64,000 nucleotides of DNA from contig JBAZUK010000001.1 in NCBI GenBank assembly GCA_041661445.1, positions 434,001 to 498,000 on the forward strand, in the 5' to 3' direction. This stretch comes from JBAZUK01 sp041661445 (GTDB lineage Bacteria > Chlamydiota > Chlamydiia > Chlamydiales > SM23-39). The position numbers and the translations under genes are program-made. A model generated the notes under the pieces. That model searched no databases and was not told where the DNA came from. It was given only the letters and a program-made list of their open reading frames with translations. This document shows positions 17,085 to 27,800 of this stretch, one piece after another (positions within the stretch are counted from its first letter, which is position 1; each line of letters begins with the position of its first letter).

Positions 17085-17298
17085 GTTTTTTTCCTTTGTG
17101 ATAAAAATTTAATTTAAAATGTTAATTTTAATAAATTAATTTGATAATTATTACAACTAATTATAATTAATCTTGGGTTTAAGTTAAATAATAAAGATAA
17201 AGTTAATATAATAAAAATAAATTTAAAAAAATGGGTCAGGTTTTTAATAGACTAACGTAATAAGAATTAATAGAATGCAGTAAAAATCAGAAATTAAC

Positions 17299-20145
17299 TT
17301 AATTAAAAGAAGAAATCTTATACAAGGTCTCTTTAAGTTTCTGATTAGCTTCTTCAAAAGATTTCTTTAAATCGTCAATGACATTTTTTGGGGCTTTTGA
17401 TAGAAAGCCTTCGTTTGAAAGTCTTGATTTGCAGGAATTTATGTCGTTTTCTAGCTTAATTTTTAATTTTTCTAGTCTCAAGAGCTCTTTTTGAATTAAA
17501 TCCTTTGACAAGGGGACTAAAAATTTTAAATCTTTATGAATAGATGTAGAGCCAATTATGTTATCTATTTCTTTTGTAGAATATATGAAATTTTCAACTT
17601 TTGAAAGAGGTTTAATAATATGTTCATTCATCTTTATTAACTTAACTAGATCGGTTTCCTTTTTAAAATATATGTATACGTCAGTTTTGTCACCTAGAGG
17701 AAAGTTCATCTCAGACCTAATATTCCTAATTAGATAAAGAATTTCTTTTATCGAATCAAAGTCTTCTTCAGCCTTTGTGTTGGGTTCCTTTAATTTTTTT
17801 GGATAGTTGGATACTATGCAGGCTTCTTTAGAAATAGCTTCGATAAATTCTTTTGTATAAAGATCTTGGCCCGGATGAATTTTTAGATTTGGATATCTAT
17901 CTTTTATAATTGAGAAAATTTCTTCAGTGATAAAAGGTACTATCGGATGCATTAAACGAATGGATGAAAATAATACAAATAATAGTATTTTCTGTTTATT
18001 GGACCTTAGATCTTTTTTTATCAAACCAAAAATATAAGGTTTGGCCATTTCAAGATAATAAGCGCAGAAATCATCCCAGAAAAACTGATAGGGCAGTGTG
18101 GCCGCTTTGTCAAATTGTTTGGTCTCTAGAAAATTGGTCTGATCAGTGATAGTTTTGTTTAATCTGGATAATATCCAAAGATCTTCTAAAGTAAGTTTTT
18201 CAGTATCCAAACCATTTTCAATGTCTTCAGAAGTCAGTTCAGGTAAGTTTTTTTCCGGATTAGCTTCCATGCTTTGAACGATAAATCTGGTAGCATTCCA
18301 AAGTTTGTTCGCAAAATTTTTAAACTCATCAAATTTTCTTACATCCAGATCAATCTGCTTGGATTGTGTTACAGAAGATGTTAAGGCTATTCTCATGGCA
18401 TCCGTGCCATATTCATCAATTATTTCCAAAGGATCGATTACATTCCCTTTAGATTTGGACATTTTTTCCCATTTACAGGAAATTTCTTTTGGGATCGGTT
18501 CTCCCAAATCATATTTTTTTGTTTCGCTGCGAGGTATATAGGTAATAGATCCGTCTTCATCCTTTTTGTAATAAGACTTGCCGTAAATAAGTCCATGTAT
18601 AAAAGCTTCGTGAAAAGGAACCTTTTTCATTACATATTCGCCCATCATTATCATTCTGGCTACCCAGAAAAACAAAATGTCATGACCGGTGATCAGGATT
18701 GAAGTGGGATAAAAAGCTTTAAGCTCATCAGTTTCTTGCGGCCATCCGAGCGCGCTAAAAGGCCAAAGCGATGATGAAAACCAGGTGTCTAAGACATCTT
18801 CATCCTGAAACCATTTGTCCTTTTCTTTTTCAACTTCAGGGGGAATGCCTTCTTTATCGTAGCAAATCATTACATCCGGATCTTCTCTATTATACCAGAT
18901 TGGAATTTGATGGCCCCACCAAAGCTGACGGGAAATACACCAGTCTCTTAAATTGTCGATCCAATAAAAATAGGTGTTTTCAAAACTTTTAGGGATAAGA
19001 TTTATTCTGTTTTCTTTAATGGCGCTCATCAATTTGTTTTTAAATGGACTCATTCTGATGAACCACTGTTTAGATAGGTAAGGCTCTATTTTCGCTTTAG
19101 ATCGATAGGATATTCCGATTCTTAACTTGTAAGGTTCTATTTTTTCAACCAGACCAAGCTTTTTCATTTTTTCTACAATTAAACCCCTAGCTTTTTGCAT
19201 GCTAAGGCCAAAAAATTCTTTCCCATTCTCATTTATTCGGCCGTCATTTGTCATGATGTTGATTATCGGCAGCTTATGTCTCATTGCAACGTCATAGTCA
19301 TTAAAATCATGTGCAGGTGTTATTTTTACAGCGCCTGTTCCAAAGGCAGGATCTACAAATCTATCTGAAATAATTGGAATTTCTCTATTTATAAAAGGTA
19401 CAATTGCTGTTTTGCCGATATAAGAAAAATATCTAGGATCTTTATCAGAAACCGCAATAGCTGTATCGCCCAGCATTGTTTCCGGTCTTGTCGTCGCTAT
19501 TGTAATAAAACCACTTTTATCGGAAAGAGGATATCTAAAGAACCAAAGATGGGAATCTATGTCTTCATGCTCAACTTCATCATCTGCCAAAGCTGTCTGG
19601 GTGATCGGATCCCAGTTAACTAAATAGTCTCCTCTATAAATTAAGCCTTCATCAAACATTTTTTTGAATATGACCCTAACAGCTCTATTGCTCTTTTCGT
19701 CCATAGTAAATCTTAGCCGAGACCAATCGCATGAACAGCCAAGTTTTTTTAACTGACTCAAAATGATATTTTCTTTTTCGTTTTTCCATTTCCAGATATG
19801 AGATACAAATTCTTCTCTTGTAAAATCTTTTCTTCGTTTTTTTAAAGTTGCAATAAGATGTTTTTCTACTACCGTTTGCGTTGAGATCCCGGCATGGTCT
19901 GTCCCAGGAACCCAAAGGGTTTCAAATCCCTGCATTCTTTTAAAACGGATAAGTATGTCCTGCAGGGTTTCGTCCATCGCATGGCCCATATGCAGAACAC
20001 CGGTAACGTTAGGAGGAGGGATGACTATACAAAAGTGAGGTTTGCTATTGGTCGGATTAGCTTTAAAAAAAAAGTTTTTTTCCCAAAATGAATACCATTT
20101 ATCCTCAACATTTTTCGGTGTATAAACTTTATCTAATTCTTTCAT
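17299..20145 (-). CDS. valS: Valyl-tRNA synthetase
   Basis: Class I synthetase charging tRNA-Val; 948 residues, standard length. The HIGH motif is PPPNVTGVLHMGHAM and KMSKS is KWEKMSKSKGNVIDP. The editing domain shows TIATTRPETMLGDTAIAV. The last ~70 residues form the usual coiled-coil tRNA-binding arm (LIQKELLRLEKLKIKLENDI to the end). A promoter candidate lies about 40-65 bases upstream. In C. trachomatis valS (CT302, from memory) is next to pknD (CT301); here more than 18 kb of biosynthetic genes separate the two. Confidence 0.98.
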   Translation of the reverse strand: MKELDKVYTPKNVEDKWYSFWEKNFFFKANPTNSKPHFCIVIPPPNVTGVLHMGHAMDETLQDILIRFKRMQGFETLWVPGTDHAGISTQTVVEKHLIATLKKRRKDFTREEFVSHIWKWKNEKENIILSQLKKLGCSCDWSRLRFTMDEKSNRAVRVIFKKMFDEGLIYRGDYLVNWDPITQTALADDEVEHEDIDSHLWFFRYPLSDKSGFITIATTRPETMLGDTAIAVSDKDPRYFSYIGKTAIVPFINREIPIISDRFVDPAFGTGAVKITPAHDFNDYDVAMRHKLPIINIMTNDGRINENGKEFFGLSMQKARGLIVEKMKKLGLVEKIEPYKLRIGISYRSKAKIEPYLSKQWFIRMSPFKNKLMSAIKENRINLIPKSFENTYFYWIDNLRDWCISRQLWWGHQIPIWYNREDPDVMICYDKEGIPPEVEKEKDKWFQDEDVLDTWFSSSLWPFSALGWPQETDELKAFYPTSILITGHDILFFWVARMIMMGEYVMKKVPFHEAFIHGLIYGKSYYKKDEDGSITYIPRSETKKYDLGEPIPKEISCKWEKMSKSKGNVIDPLEIIDEYGTDAMRIALTSSVTQSKQIDLDVRKFDEFKNFANKLWNATRFIVQSMEANPEKNLPELTSEDIENGLDTEKLTLEDLWILSRLNKTITDQTNFLETKQFDKAATLPYQFFWDDFCAYYLEMAKPYIFGLIKKDLRSNKQKILLFVLFSSIRLMHPIVPFITEEIFSIIKDRYPNLKIHPGQDLYTKEFIEAISKEACIVSNYPKKLKEPNTKAEEDFDSIKEILYLIRNIRSEMNFPLGDKTDVYIYFKKETDLVKLIKMNEHIIKPLSKVENFIYSTKEIDNIIGSTSIHKDLKFLVPLSKDLIQKELLRLEKLKIKLENDINSCKSRLSNEGFLSKAPKNVIDDLKKSFEEANQKLKETLYKISSFN

Positions 20146-20183
20146 AAACTAATCTTGGTTAAAAAATACTAATATAAGCATAT

Positions 20184-20212
20184 AAGGTAACATATCGCTT
20201 AAGGATTGTCAA
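20184..20212 (-). promoter_or_regulatory. Putative promoter of valS
   Basis: On the minus strand TTGACA (20207-20212) is followed after 17 bases by TACCTT (20184-20189). The -35 box is perfect and the -10 box is weak. It sits about 40 bases before the valS start. Confidence 0.45.
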
Positions 20213-20573
20213 AAAATTGAAATAAAAATTGTAATAAATTTTAGGCTTGAAGCGCTGCGAAACATTTAAAGGAGTTTAAATATCTCTTTAGAAATTTTAT
20301 TCATTTAATGTTTGCAAAGATTATTAATGATAATCGAAAGTTTCGAACATTAAGGTTATTAAGACTGTTTTTTTTGATTTTTAGCATTTATAATTGATTT
20401 TTTTCTTGTCGCGCTGAAATTAAATAGAAATTAATAATCATTATTTAAATTTATAGGATAAAAATTTTACTTAAATATTATTGTTATTATTTATAATAAC
20501 TTTAGATTAAAACTTGCATTTAAATAATAATGCTTTATTATTTTTTAATGATTATTTTTTTTGAGAATGAAGT
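20213..20573. promoter_or_regulatory. Regulatory gap upstream of the biosynthetic cluster, with several inverted repeats
   Basis: A strongly AT-rich gap between divergent valS and the PPTase gene. It contains GATTAT-TAATG-ATAATC (20319-20335), a perfect 6-5-6 inverted repeat. Overlapping it is TCGAAAGTTTCGA (20334-20346), a perfect 6-1-6 palindrome. AATAATCATTATT (20433-20445) is also a perfect 6-1-6 palindrome and has the form of the core of a Fur box. A candidate promoter, TTGCAT (20514-20519) with TATTAT (20536-20541), lies close to the GTG start. The repeats are seen directly; their binding by Fur or another regulator is inference, and AT richness makes chance palindromes more likely. Confidence 0.45.
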
Positions 20574-21362
20574 GTGAGAAAGATTTATAAGTGGGATTCA
20601 GAACATTTAAAAAAACAATCTATTTCTATTGGTTATATTGATTTTGACTCTCATTCTTTTAATTTTTTGGAAAATTTGCATTTTGATGAATTAGAAATTT
20701 ATAAAAAAATCATTTCACAGAAAAGAAAACGTGAGTATATTTTGGGACGTTATTGCATAAAGTCAATTTTATCCCAGTATTATAAAGAAGATTTAAATGA
20801 AATTGCCGTTCTAAATGGTGTTTTTGGACAACCTATAATTTTTCCTAATTCTCATAATTTAGGAGTGTCTTTAAGTCATTGCGAAAATAGTGCCATAGCT
20901 ATCGTTTTTCCTGAAGCTTTTCCCATAGGAATAGATTTAGAAAATATTAATTTATCATTTTCAAAATCAATAAGCGCAGAATTGCTAAAGCAAGAAATTA
21001 ATATTTTGGAAAACTTCGCTGCTAAAAGAATAGATAAAAAATCAGAGCTGGTTTTTGATGAATTTGTGGCTTCATTAATCAGCCAACAAGAAGATTTTCT
21101 TTCGAATAAAGAATTATTAACGATCGCTTTTTGGTCAATTAAAGAATCACTATCAAAAGCTCTTAAATGTGGTTTTACTGTCCCGTTATCTGTTTTAGAA
21201 ATCGAATCGATTCAATATTTAAAAGGTTGTATTTATTATTCTTTTAAAAATTTTTCTCAATACGCGGGAATATCTTTTTGTATGAATCGGTATATTATTT
21301 CAATATGTTATCCAAAAAAAATTGATGAAATGAAGGGTTTATGGAACTGTTTTATATCATAA
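20574..21362 (+). CDS. Sfp-type 4'-phosphopantetheinyl transferase
   Basis: Transfers phosphopantetheine from CoA to a serine of carrier domains, turning the PCP and ACP domains encoded downstream into active holo forms. It has 262 residues with a GTG start, and the diagnostic blocks are present: FPIGIDLENI (Mg-binding G-I-D) and WSIKESLSKALKCGF (W-S-x-K-E-S-x-x-K). SLSHCENSAIAI is the conserved S-H stretch. The region around residues 125-175 carries a longer insert than Sfp itself. It is the first gene of the cluster and directly precedes the NRPS gene, so its partner carriers are obvious. Confidence 0.93.
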   Translation: MRKIYKWDSEHLKKQSISIGYIDFDSHSFNFLENLHFDELEIYKKIISQKRKREYILGRYCIKSILSQYYKEDLNEIAVLNGVFGQPIIFPNSHNLGVSLSHCENSAIAIVFPEAFPIGIDLENINLSFSKSISAELLKQEINILENFAAKRIDKKSELVFDEFVASLISQQEDFLSNKELLTIAFWSIKESLSKALKCGFTVPLSVLEIESIQYLKGCIYYSFKNFSQYAGISFCMNRYIISICYPKKIDEMKGLWNCFIS

Positions 21363-21464
21363 GTGGAAAGTTTATTAATATATTTTTAATCGTTATCTCG
21401 AATATAGATCTAAACAAAAAAATGATGAAATTTTTATAGAGAGAACAATCTGCTAAAAAAAATA

Positions 21465-24400
21465 TTGGATGGTATGATTTTGAAAAATAATAATATAATT
21501 TATGATGGAAAACAGGTGAATGAGGAATCTTTAATACTTGAAAAATTTTCATATCAAGTTTCAGTAAATTCTCATGAAAAAGCTATCATCTTCGGTGATG
21601 ATTTTTTAACATATCAAGAATTAGATGATTTATCTAATTCCTTGGCAAGCTATTTATTGAAAAATGGAAAAGGATTGCAAAGCAAAATATGTGTTTTTAT
21701 TCCAAAAAGAATTGATCTGGTTGTGGTTTTACTAGGAATATTAAAAGCTGGTTCAGTTTATGTGCCGATAGATTCAGAAACTCCTAGAACAATCGTAGAT
21801 CATATTTTGAATAATTGTGATTGCAATTTATTGATCACATCAAAAGAAACGCACGAACTAATTAAGGATTTAAAGATCGATATTATAAATCTAGATGAAA
21901 TTGAATCAAAAAAATGTTCATCTCCACAGATAAAAATTAATAAAGATGATTTAGCTTATATTATTTATACTTCCGGTTCTACAGGACTACCTAAAGGAGT
22001 AGAAATAACACATGTCTCTTTAGCTAATCGCCTCGCTTGGCAGCAAGGAAATTATCATCTGAGTTCAGATGATGTAGTTTTGCATAAAACTTCAATAGGT
22101 TTTGATGTCTCAATGTGGGAGTTATTATGGAGCATTGTTGTTGGTGCAAAATTAGTAGTTTGTCCACAAAATGTTTATAAAGAACCTGAAAAGTTATTAA
22201 GCGAAATTATTAAGAATAATGTGACTGTAATTCATTTTGTTCCATCAGCTTTTCGAATATTTATTGAAATTTGTGGTTGCTTAGAACATTCAAAATTAAG
22301 ATTGATCATATGTAGTGGGGAAGAGTTAACACATTCTATTTGTAAATTGTTTTTTAAATACAATAATAGCAATAAAATAAAGTTAGAAAATTTGTATGGT
22401 CCGACGGAGGCTACAATTGATGTAACTTTCTTTAGCGTGGACAAGTTATACGATGTAATACCCATAGGAATTCCAATATCGAATACCCAAATATATATAC
22501 TGGATGAATCTTCTCACAAAGTTTTAGATGGAAATATCGGTGAGATATTTATTAGTGGAGTCGGTGTTGCTAGAGGTTATGTGAATAATAGCGTTTTGAC
22601 TGAAAAAGCTTTTTTATCGGATCCATTTAAAAACGATGGATCAAAAATGTATAGAACAGGTGATCTAGGTTGTTTCTTGAGTGATGGAAATATTAGATAT
22701 ATCGGAAGGAAAGACAATCAAATCAAAATAAGGGGTTTTCGAGTTGAATTAGAGGGCATCGAAAATATGTTAATGAAAAACCTTCCCGTTTCCCAAGTCG
22801 TGGTAGTTTGTAAAAATGATCCTGATAATGAATATGAAAAATTTTTAGTTGCTTATTATTCTACTAGTGATCAGTTTATTATTCTGGAACAAAAAAAAGT
22901 AAGGGTGTTTTTAGAAACTATTCTTCCTTTTTACATGATACCATCAATGTTTATAAAATTAGATGAAATTCCTTTGAAATCTAACGGAAAGATTGATAGA
23001 GCTTTTTTAACAAACACAGAAAATAAAAAACACGATGATGAAAAAGATGATTATATTGAAAAAATAATAAGCGATATTTGGTGCGAAGTATTAAAATTAA
23101 AAAAAATCGGTTTACATGATAATTTTTTTGATTTAGGTGGCCATTCAATTTTAGCATTAAAAATAATTGCTCGAATAAACAAACAGCTTAAAATTAAGTT
23201 ATCTTTTACAGAATTTTTTGACAATCTAACGATAGTTAAATTAAGCGAATCGGTGCGGAAATTTAAAACTATAAATTCTGAAAAAAGTCACAATCATGAC
23301 GTTATTAGCCAAGTATCAATGTTTCACTTATCTAAAATGCAAAAAAGAATTTGGTTTATAGAGCAGATTTTTCCAAATTCTGTTTCATATTTATATCCTT
23401 TAATACTTTCTTTTAAAGGATCTTTAAACATGCAAATATTAAAAAAAGCACTCGATATTCTATATAGAAAACATGCAGCTTTACGAGTAAAATTAGTTAA
23501 GCAAGCTGAGGTAATTTATCAAAAAATATCTAAAGAAGATGATGATTTTAATCTGAAGATTTTTGATTTAGAGAAATTAGACCAGGAAACTAAATCGATA
23601 AAAATTAAAGAAATTGAGAACTCTGAAGCGAATACAGCATTTTCTATTTATGATGAGGTTCTTAGTAGAGGAAGTCTAATTAAAATTAATAATAATGAAT
23701 ATCATCTCTGCTTAGTATTTCATCATATGATATTTGATGATTGGTCAAAAGATATTTTTTTACAGAACTTATCTAAGATATATAGTTATTGTTGTGATAA
23801 AAATGAGAAAGAAATTGAATTGTTCTTAAATCATAAAGACTATCTTCAGGAAGATGTTCATGATGATATTTTAAAAAAGGAAACGCTGGAAAACTGGAAG
23901 AATTATCTGCAAGGGTTCTCAAATCAACCTACTTTAGGTTTTTATGAAAAAGAAAGAAAAAATAATATAAGCGGCTGTTATTATGGCAAGAAGTTTTCTT
24001 GTCAAAATTTGTTGTCTATTGCTAGATCTCACAATACAACTCTTTATGTAGTCTTGTTGAGTGCTTTCAAAAAACTATTGTCTAAACTTAATAATTCTTC
24101 AGATATAATTATTGGGATTACTTCTTCAACCAGAAATATAGATACAGAACGATCAATCGGATTTTATGTTAATACCTTGCCTCTGAGAACAAAAATATCA
24201 AATTCAGATTCATTGGATGATATTATTCAAAAAATCAAGAAAAGCATTTTATTTGTTCAAGATAACAATACTGTGGCTTTTGATGAGATTGTTGAATATT
24301 TGAATATACCTCGAGTTGCAAATAAAACCCCATTTTTTCAAATTATGATTAATTTTTGGGAAGAAAATGTGGATTATATTAAATTTCCTGAAAATATCCG

Positions 24401-24839
24401 AATGCAAATTCATCCATATGTTAATAAAAATTCAAAATTTGATTTGGAATTACAAATAAGTTTTAATAAAGATGTTTTAAATATAATATATGAATATTCA
24501 GAATCTATCTATTCTCTAGAAGAGGTTGAATCAATTGCATTTCAATATGAAAATTTTTTACGTTCAGCAACCAAGAATTTGCTACATCAAAGAAGTCCAG
24601 TATCAAATTCATCGATTAAAGATCATTATAAAAAAGAATTAGTAACTATTTGGTCAGAAGTATTGAATTCAGAAAACATAACTGAAGAAGATAATTTTTT
24701 TGATGTTGGAGGAAATTCTTTTAAACTTACCATTGTTAAGCAATTAATAAAAGAAAGATTAAACAAATCAGTTTCAATAGTTGATCTATTTAATTATCAG
24801 AATATCAAAGCTTTAATAAATTATTTTATGGAAAAATAA
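21465..24839 (+). CDS. Non-ribosomal peptide synthetase, A-PCP-C-PCP
   Basis: A 1124-residue NRPS. Adenylation domain about 25-515 with YIIYTSGSTGLPKG, NLYGPTEATID, YRTGDL and GRKDNQIKIRGFRVELEGIE. First carrier with pantetheine serine S561 in DNFFDLGGHS. Condensation domain about 617-1035 with motif HHMIFDDW (753-760), where the usual HHxxxDG has D in place of G. Second carrier S1085 in DNFFDVGGNS. Aligning to GrsA by eye gives specificity residues D-V-W-H-I-S-L-I-D-K, nearly the published serine code DVWHLSLIDK, so it likely loads serine. The second module has no A domain. The start is TTG 21465 or ATG 21474; neither has a clear ribosome site. The PKS gene follows after nine bases. Confidence 0.93.
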   Translation: MDGMILKNNNIIYDGKQVNEESLILEKFSYQVSVNSHEKAIIFGDDFLTYQELDDLSNSLASYLLKNGKGLQSKICVFIPKRIDLVVVLLGILKAGSVYVPIDSETPRTIVDHILNNCDCNLLITSKETHELIKDLKIDIINLDEIESKKCSSPQIKINKDDLAYIIYTSGSTGLPKGVEITHVSLANRLAWQQGNYHLSSDDVVLHKTSIGFDVSMWELLWSIVVGAKLVVCPQNVYKEPEKLLSEIIKNNVTVIHFVPSAFRIFIEICGCLEHSKLRLIICSGEELTHSICKLFFKYNNSNKIKLENLYGPTEATIDVTFFSVDKLYDVIPIGIPISNTQIYILDESSHKVLDGNIGEIFISGVGVARGYVNNSVLTEKAFLSDPFKNDGSKMYRTGDLGCFLSDGNIRYIGRKDNQIKIRGFRVELEGIENMLMKNLPVSQVVVVCKNDPDNEYEKFLVAYYSTSDQFIILEQKKVRVFLETILPFYMIPSMFIKLDEIPLKSNGKIDRAFLTNTENKKHDDEKDDYIEKIISDIWCEVLKLKKIGLHDNFFDLGGHSILALKIIARINKQLKIKLSFTEFFDNLTIVKLSESVRKFKTINSEKSHNHDVISQVSMFHLSKMQKRIWFIEQIFPNSVSYLYPLILSFKGSLNMQILKKALDILYRKHAALRVKLVKQAEVIYQKISKEDDDFNLKIFDLEKLDQETKSIKIKEIENSEANTAFSIYDEVLSRGSLIKINNNEYHLCLVFHHMIFDDWSKDIFLQNLSKIYSYCCDKNEKEIELFLNHKDYLQEDVHDDILKKETLENWKNYLQGFSNQPTLGFYEKERKNNISGCYYGKKFSCQNLLSIARSHNTTLYVVLLSAFKKLLSKLNNSSDIIIGITSSTRNIDTERSIGFYVNTLPLRTKISNSDSLDDIIQKIKKSILFVQDNNTVAFDEIVEYLNIPRVANKTPFFQIMINFWEENVDYIKFPENIRMQIHPYVNKNSKFDLELQISFNKDVLNIIYEYSESIYSLEEVESIAFQYENFLRSATKNLLHQRSPVSNSSIKDHYKKELVTIWSEVLNSENITEEDNFFDVGGNSFKLTIVKQLIKERLNKSVSIVDLFNYQNIKALINYFMEK

Positions 24840-24848
24840 GGAAAAAAA

Positions 24849-27800
24849 ATGTTTACAGAAGATTCAAAAGATAATATTGCCATAGTTGGTGTCGCTTGCA
24901 AGGTGCCTGGAGCTAAAAATGCAACGGAATTTTGGAATAATTTAAAAAATGGAGTAGAATCCATTCAATTTTTTTCAGATGATGAATTAATAATATCCGG
25001 GGTTGATAAGGATTTATATAATGATCCAAATTATATAAGAGCTAGAGGGATCCTAGGTGATGCAGAATATTTCGATTCATCTTTTTTTGGATTTTCTCCG
25101 AGAGAGGCTGAAATTACAGATCCTCAACAAAGGATTTTTTTAGAGTGTGCTTGGGAAGCTTTGGAAGATTCGGGTTATGATTTTCAAAATAATGAAAATT
25201 TTAAAGTAGGGGTTTTTGGCGGAGCCGGAACTCCGTGGCATTTAATTAAAGTGGCAAATAATGAAAGGATATTTGAGAACTTTGATAGTGTTTCAATTTT
25301 TACTAGTAATGAAAATGATTATATAGCAACAAGAACTTCTTATAAATTAGGATTAAATGGACCGAGTATTAATTTACAGTCTGCATGCTCGACTTCATTA
25401 GCTGCCGTGGTTTTAGCAAGCAATAGTTTACTGACTAATCAATGTGATATTGCATTGGCAGGTGGAGTTTCTATTAGATGTCCTGAAAAAATCGGATATT
25501 TATATCAACCAGGAAGTTTAGATTCAGCAGATGGCCATTGCAGGACATTTAGTGCAGAAGCAAGTGGGACTGTTTTTAGTCATGGAGCTGGGATTGTTGT
25601 TTTGAAAAGATTATCGGAGGCTATAAAGGCCGGAGACAATATTTATGGAATTATAAAGGGTATGGCTATAAATAATGATGGAAATAGAAAGGTAGGTTTC
25701 TCTGCTCCTAGCATTAAAGGTCAAAAAGATGTAGAAATACAAGCTATAAAAAATGCTAATATTGATCCAGAAACAATAAGTTATGTTGAAGCTCATGGGA
25801 CAGGAACGAAACTCGGAGATCCTATTGAATTTGATGCTTTGTCCAAAGCATTTAGGACTTTCACTGAAAAAAAACAATTCTGTGGTTTGGGTTCAGTAAA
25901 AACAAATATTGGTCATACTGATGCTGCTGCTGGAGTTATAAGTCTAATTAAGGTTTTACTTTGTATAAAACATAACTTTATTCCAAAAGCTTTGCATTTT
26001 ACAAGTTCCAATCCTGAAATAGATTTTTATAATAGCCCTTTTTTTATACAGGAAAATTTAACTGAAATTCAAAGAAAAGAAGGTTTGCCATTTAGATCTA
26101 TGATTAATTCTTTTGGTGTTGGTGGTACAAATGTTAGCATGATTATTGAAGAACATAATAGTCCCGTTTCGCATTCCAGTAAAGAAATGGAAAGACTTTT
26201 TGTTATTTCTGCCAAAACTTCTTCAGCATTAGATAAGATGCAATCCAATCTTTTTGAATTTTTAAATAAGAATCAAACATATAATCTTGATTATCTATCT
26301 CATACCTTGCAATTTGGAAGAAAGTTATTTAAACATAGAAAACTATTTGTTGCTAAAAACATGGATTCATTATTGAATTGCTTAAAAGATGGAAAAGAAT
26401 ATGTTTTTTCTTCAGAGAGTGATCAAACAAAAGAATCAATTGTGTTTTTATTTCCCGGACAAGGAACCCAATATGTTAACATGGCATTTAAACTTTATAA
26501 TGAAAATGACTTTTTTAAAAAAAATGTAGACGATTGTTTCTTTTTTTTAAAAAAAGAATATTCTCTTGATATAAAAGCCAAATTATTTTGCGAAGATCTT
26601 CTATCAAATGAACATAAGGGTGATATCCAAGATATCTTATTGTCTCAAACATCTCTATTTATAGTCGAATATTCTCTTGCCAAATTGTTAAATTCCCTTA
26701 GTGTATTTGCAGATTTTATGATTGGTCACAGTCTTGGCGAATATACTGCAGCTTGCTTAGCTGGGGTCTTTTCCAAAGAAGAGGCTCTATCAATGCTAAT
26801 AAAAAGATCCGAGTTACTGATCGAATTTTCTCAAGAAGGAGCGATGCTTGCAGTATTATTACCAGAAAGTAATTTACTTCCGTTACTCGATGAAGATATC
26901 GAAATAGCAGTTGTTAGTGATAATGCTTCAACAGTAGTTTCAGGTCCACGAGAAAAAATCTTGAATTTTCATAAAAAATTGAAAAAAATGTCTATTGCAT
27001 CCAAACTGTTATCTACAAAATATGCTTTTCATTCTTCTATGATGGATAAGGTTATTAATCCATTACGGGAATTTTATTCTAAAATATCATTTTCGAAACC
27101 CAACATTCCAATACTATCAGCAATAACAGGTAATTGGTTAAGCGATGAAGAAGTAATGGATCCTAATTATTGGGCAATGCATTTACGTGAAAAAGTAAAT
27201 TTTTCTAAAGCATTAGAAGAAATGATTTCAAATCAAAAAAGTTCGGTTTTTGTTGAAATTGGTCCAGGTAATTCATTGAAATCATCAATAAAAAAAGGCT
27301 TTAATAATTGCGTAGTTTCTACATTAGGGGATTCTGTTAACACAAATTATAAAGATATAATTTACTCGATTGGAAAATTATGGGCTGCCGGGGCTTCTTT
27401 ATTGTGTAAAGATAATATGAGAAAAGTTTCTTTGCCTACTTATCCATTTGAAAAAGAAAAATTTCTGTTAAAGATACCTAAAAAAGTTGATTTATCTACA
27501 AAAAAAAATAGTTCAAATTTATTTCATACTACATCTTGGAAAAGATTACCTTCTCTTGCTTTATTCGAAAATAAAAATGAATATACGTGGATTGTTTTTG
27601 TAGATAAAAATCTATTGAGCAGATTTATAATTGAAGAATTGTCAAAACATAATATTAAGCCATTAGTTGTTAACAAAGGTATTAAATTTTCTAATATTGA
27701 CGAAAATAATTTTACAATTAACTCACAGAATGGTTCTGATTATCAACAACTATTTGAAAGTCTGGGAAGCCGCATTAATAATGGAATTAGAATAATATAT

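Noticed and set aside
20146..20573. A tRNA or mobile-element end at the boundary of the biosynthetic island
   Set aside because: I searched for a T-loop (GGTTCGA-like), direct repeats and integrase signs and found none.
25611..25877. An 88-codon antisense frame within the PKS gene
   Set aside because: It lies opposite the strongly conserved KS domain and has no recognisable features.
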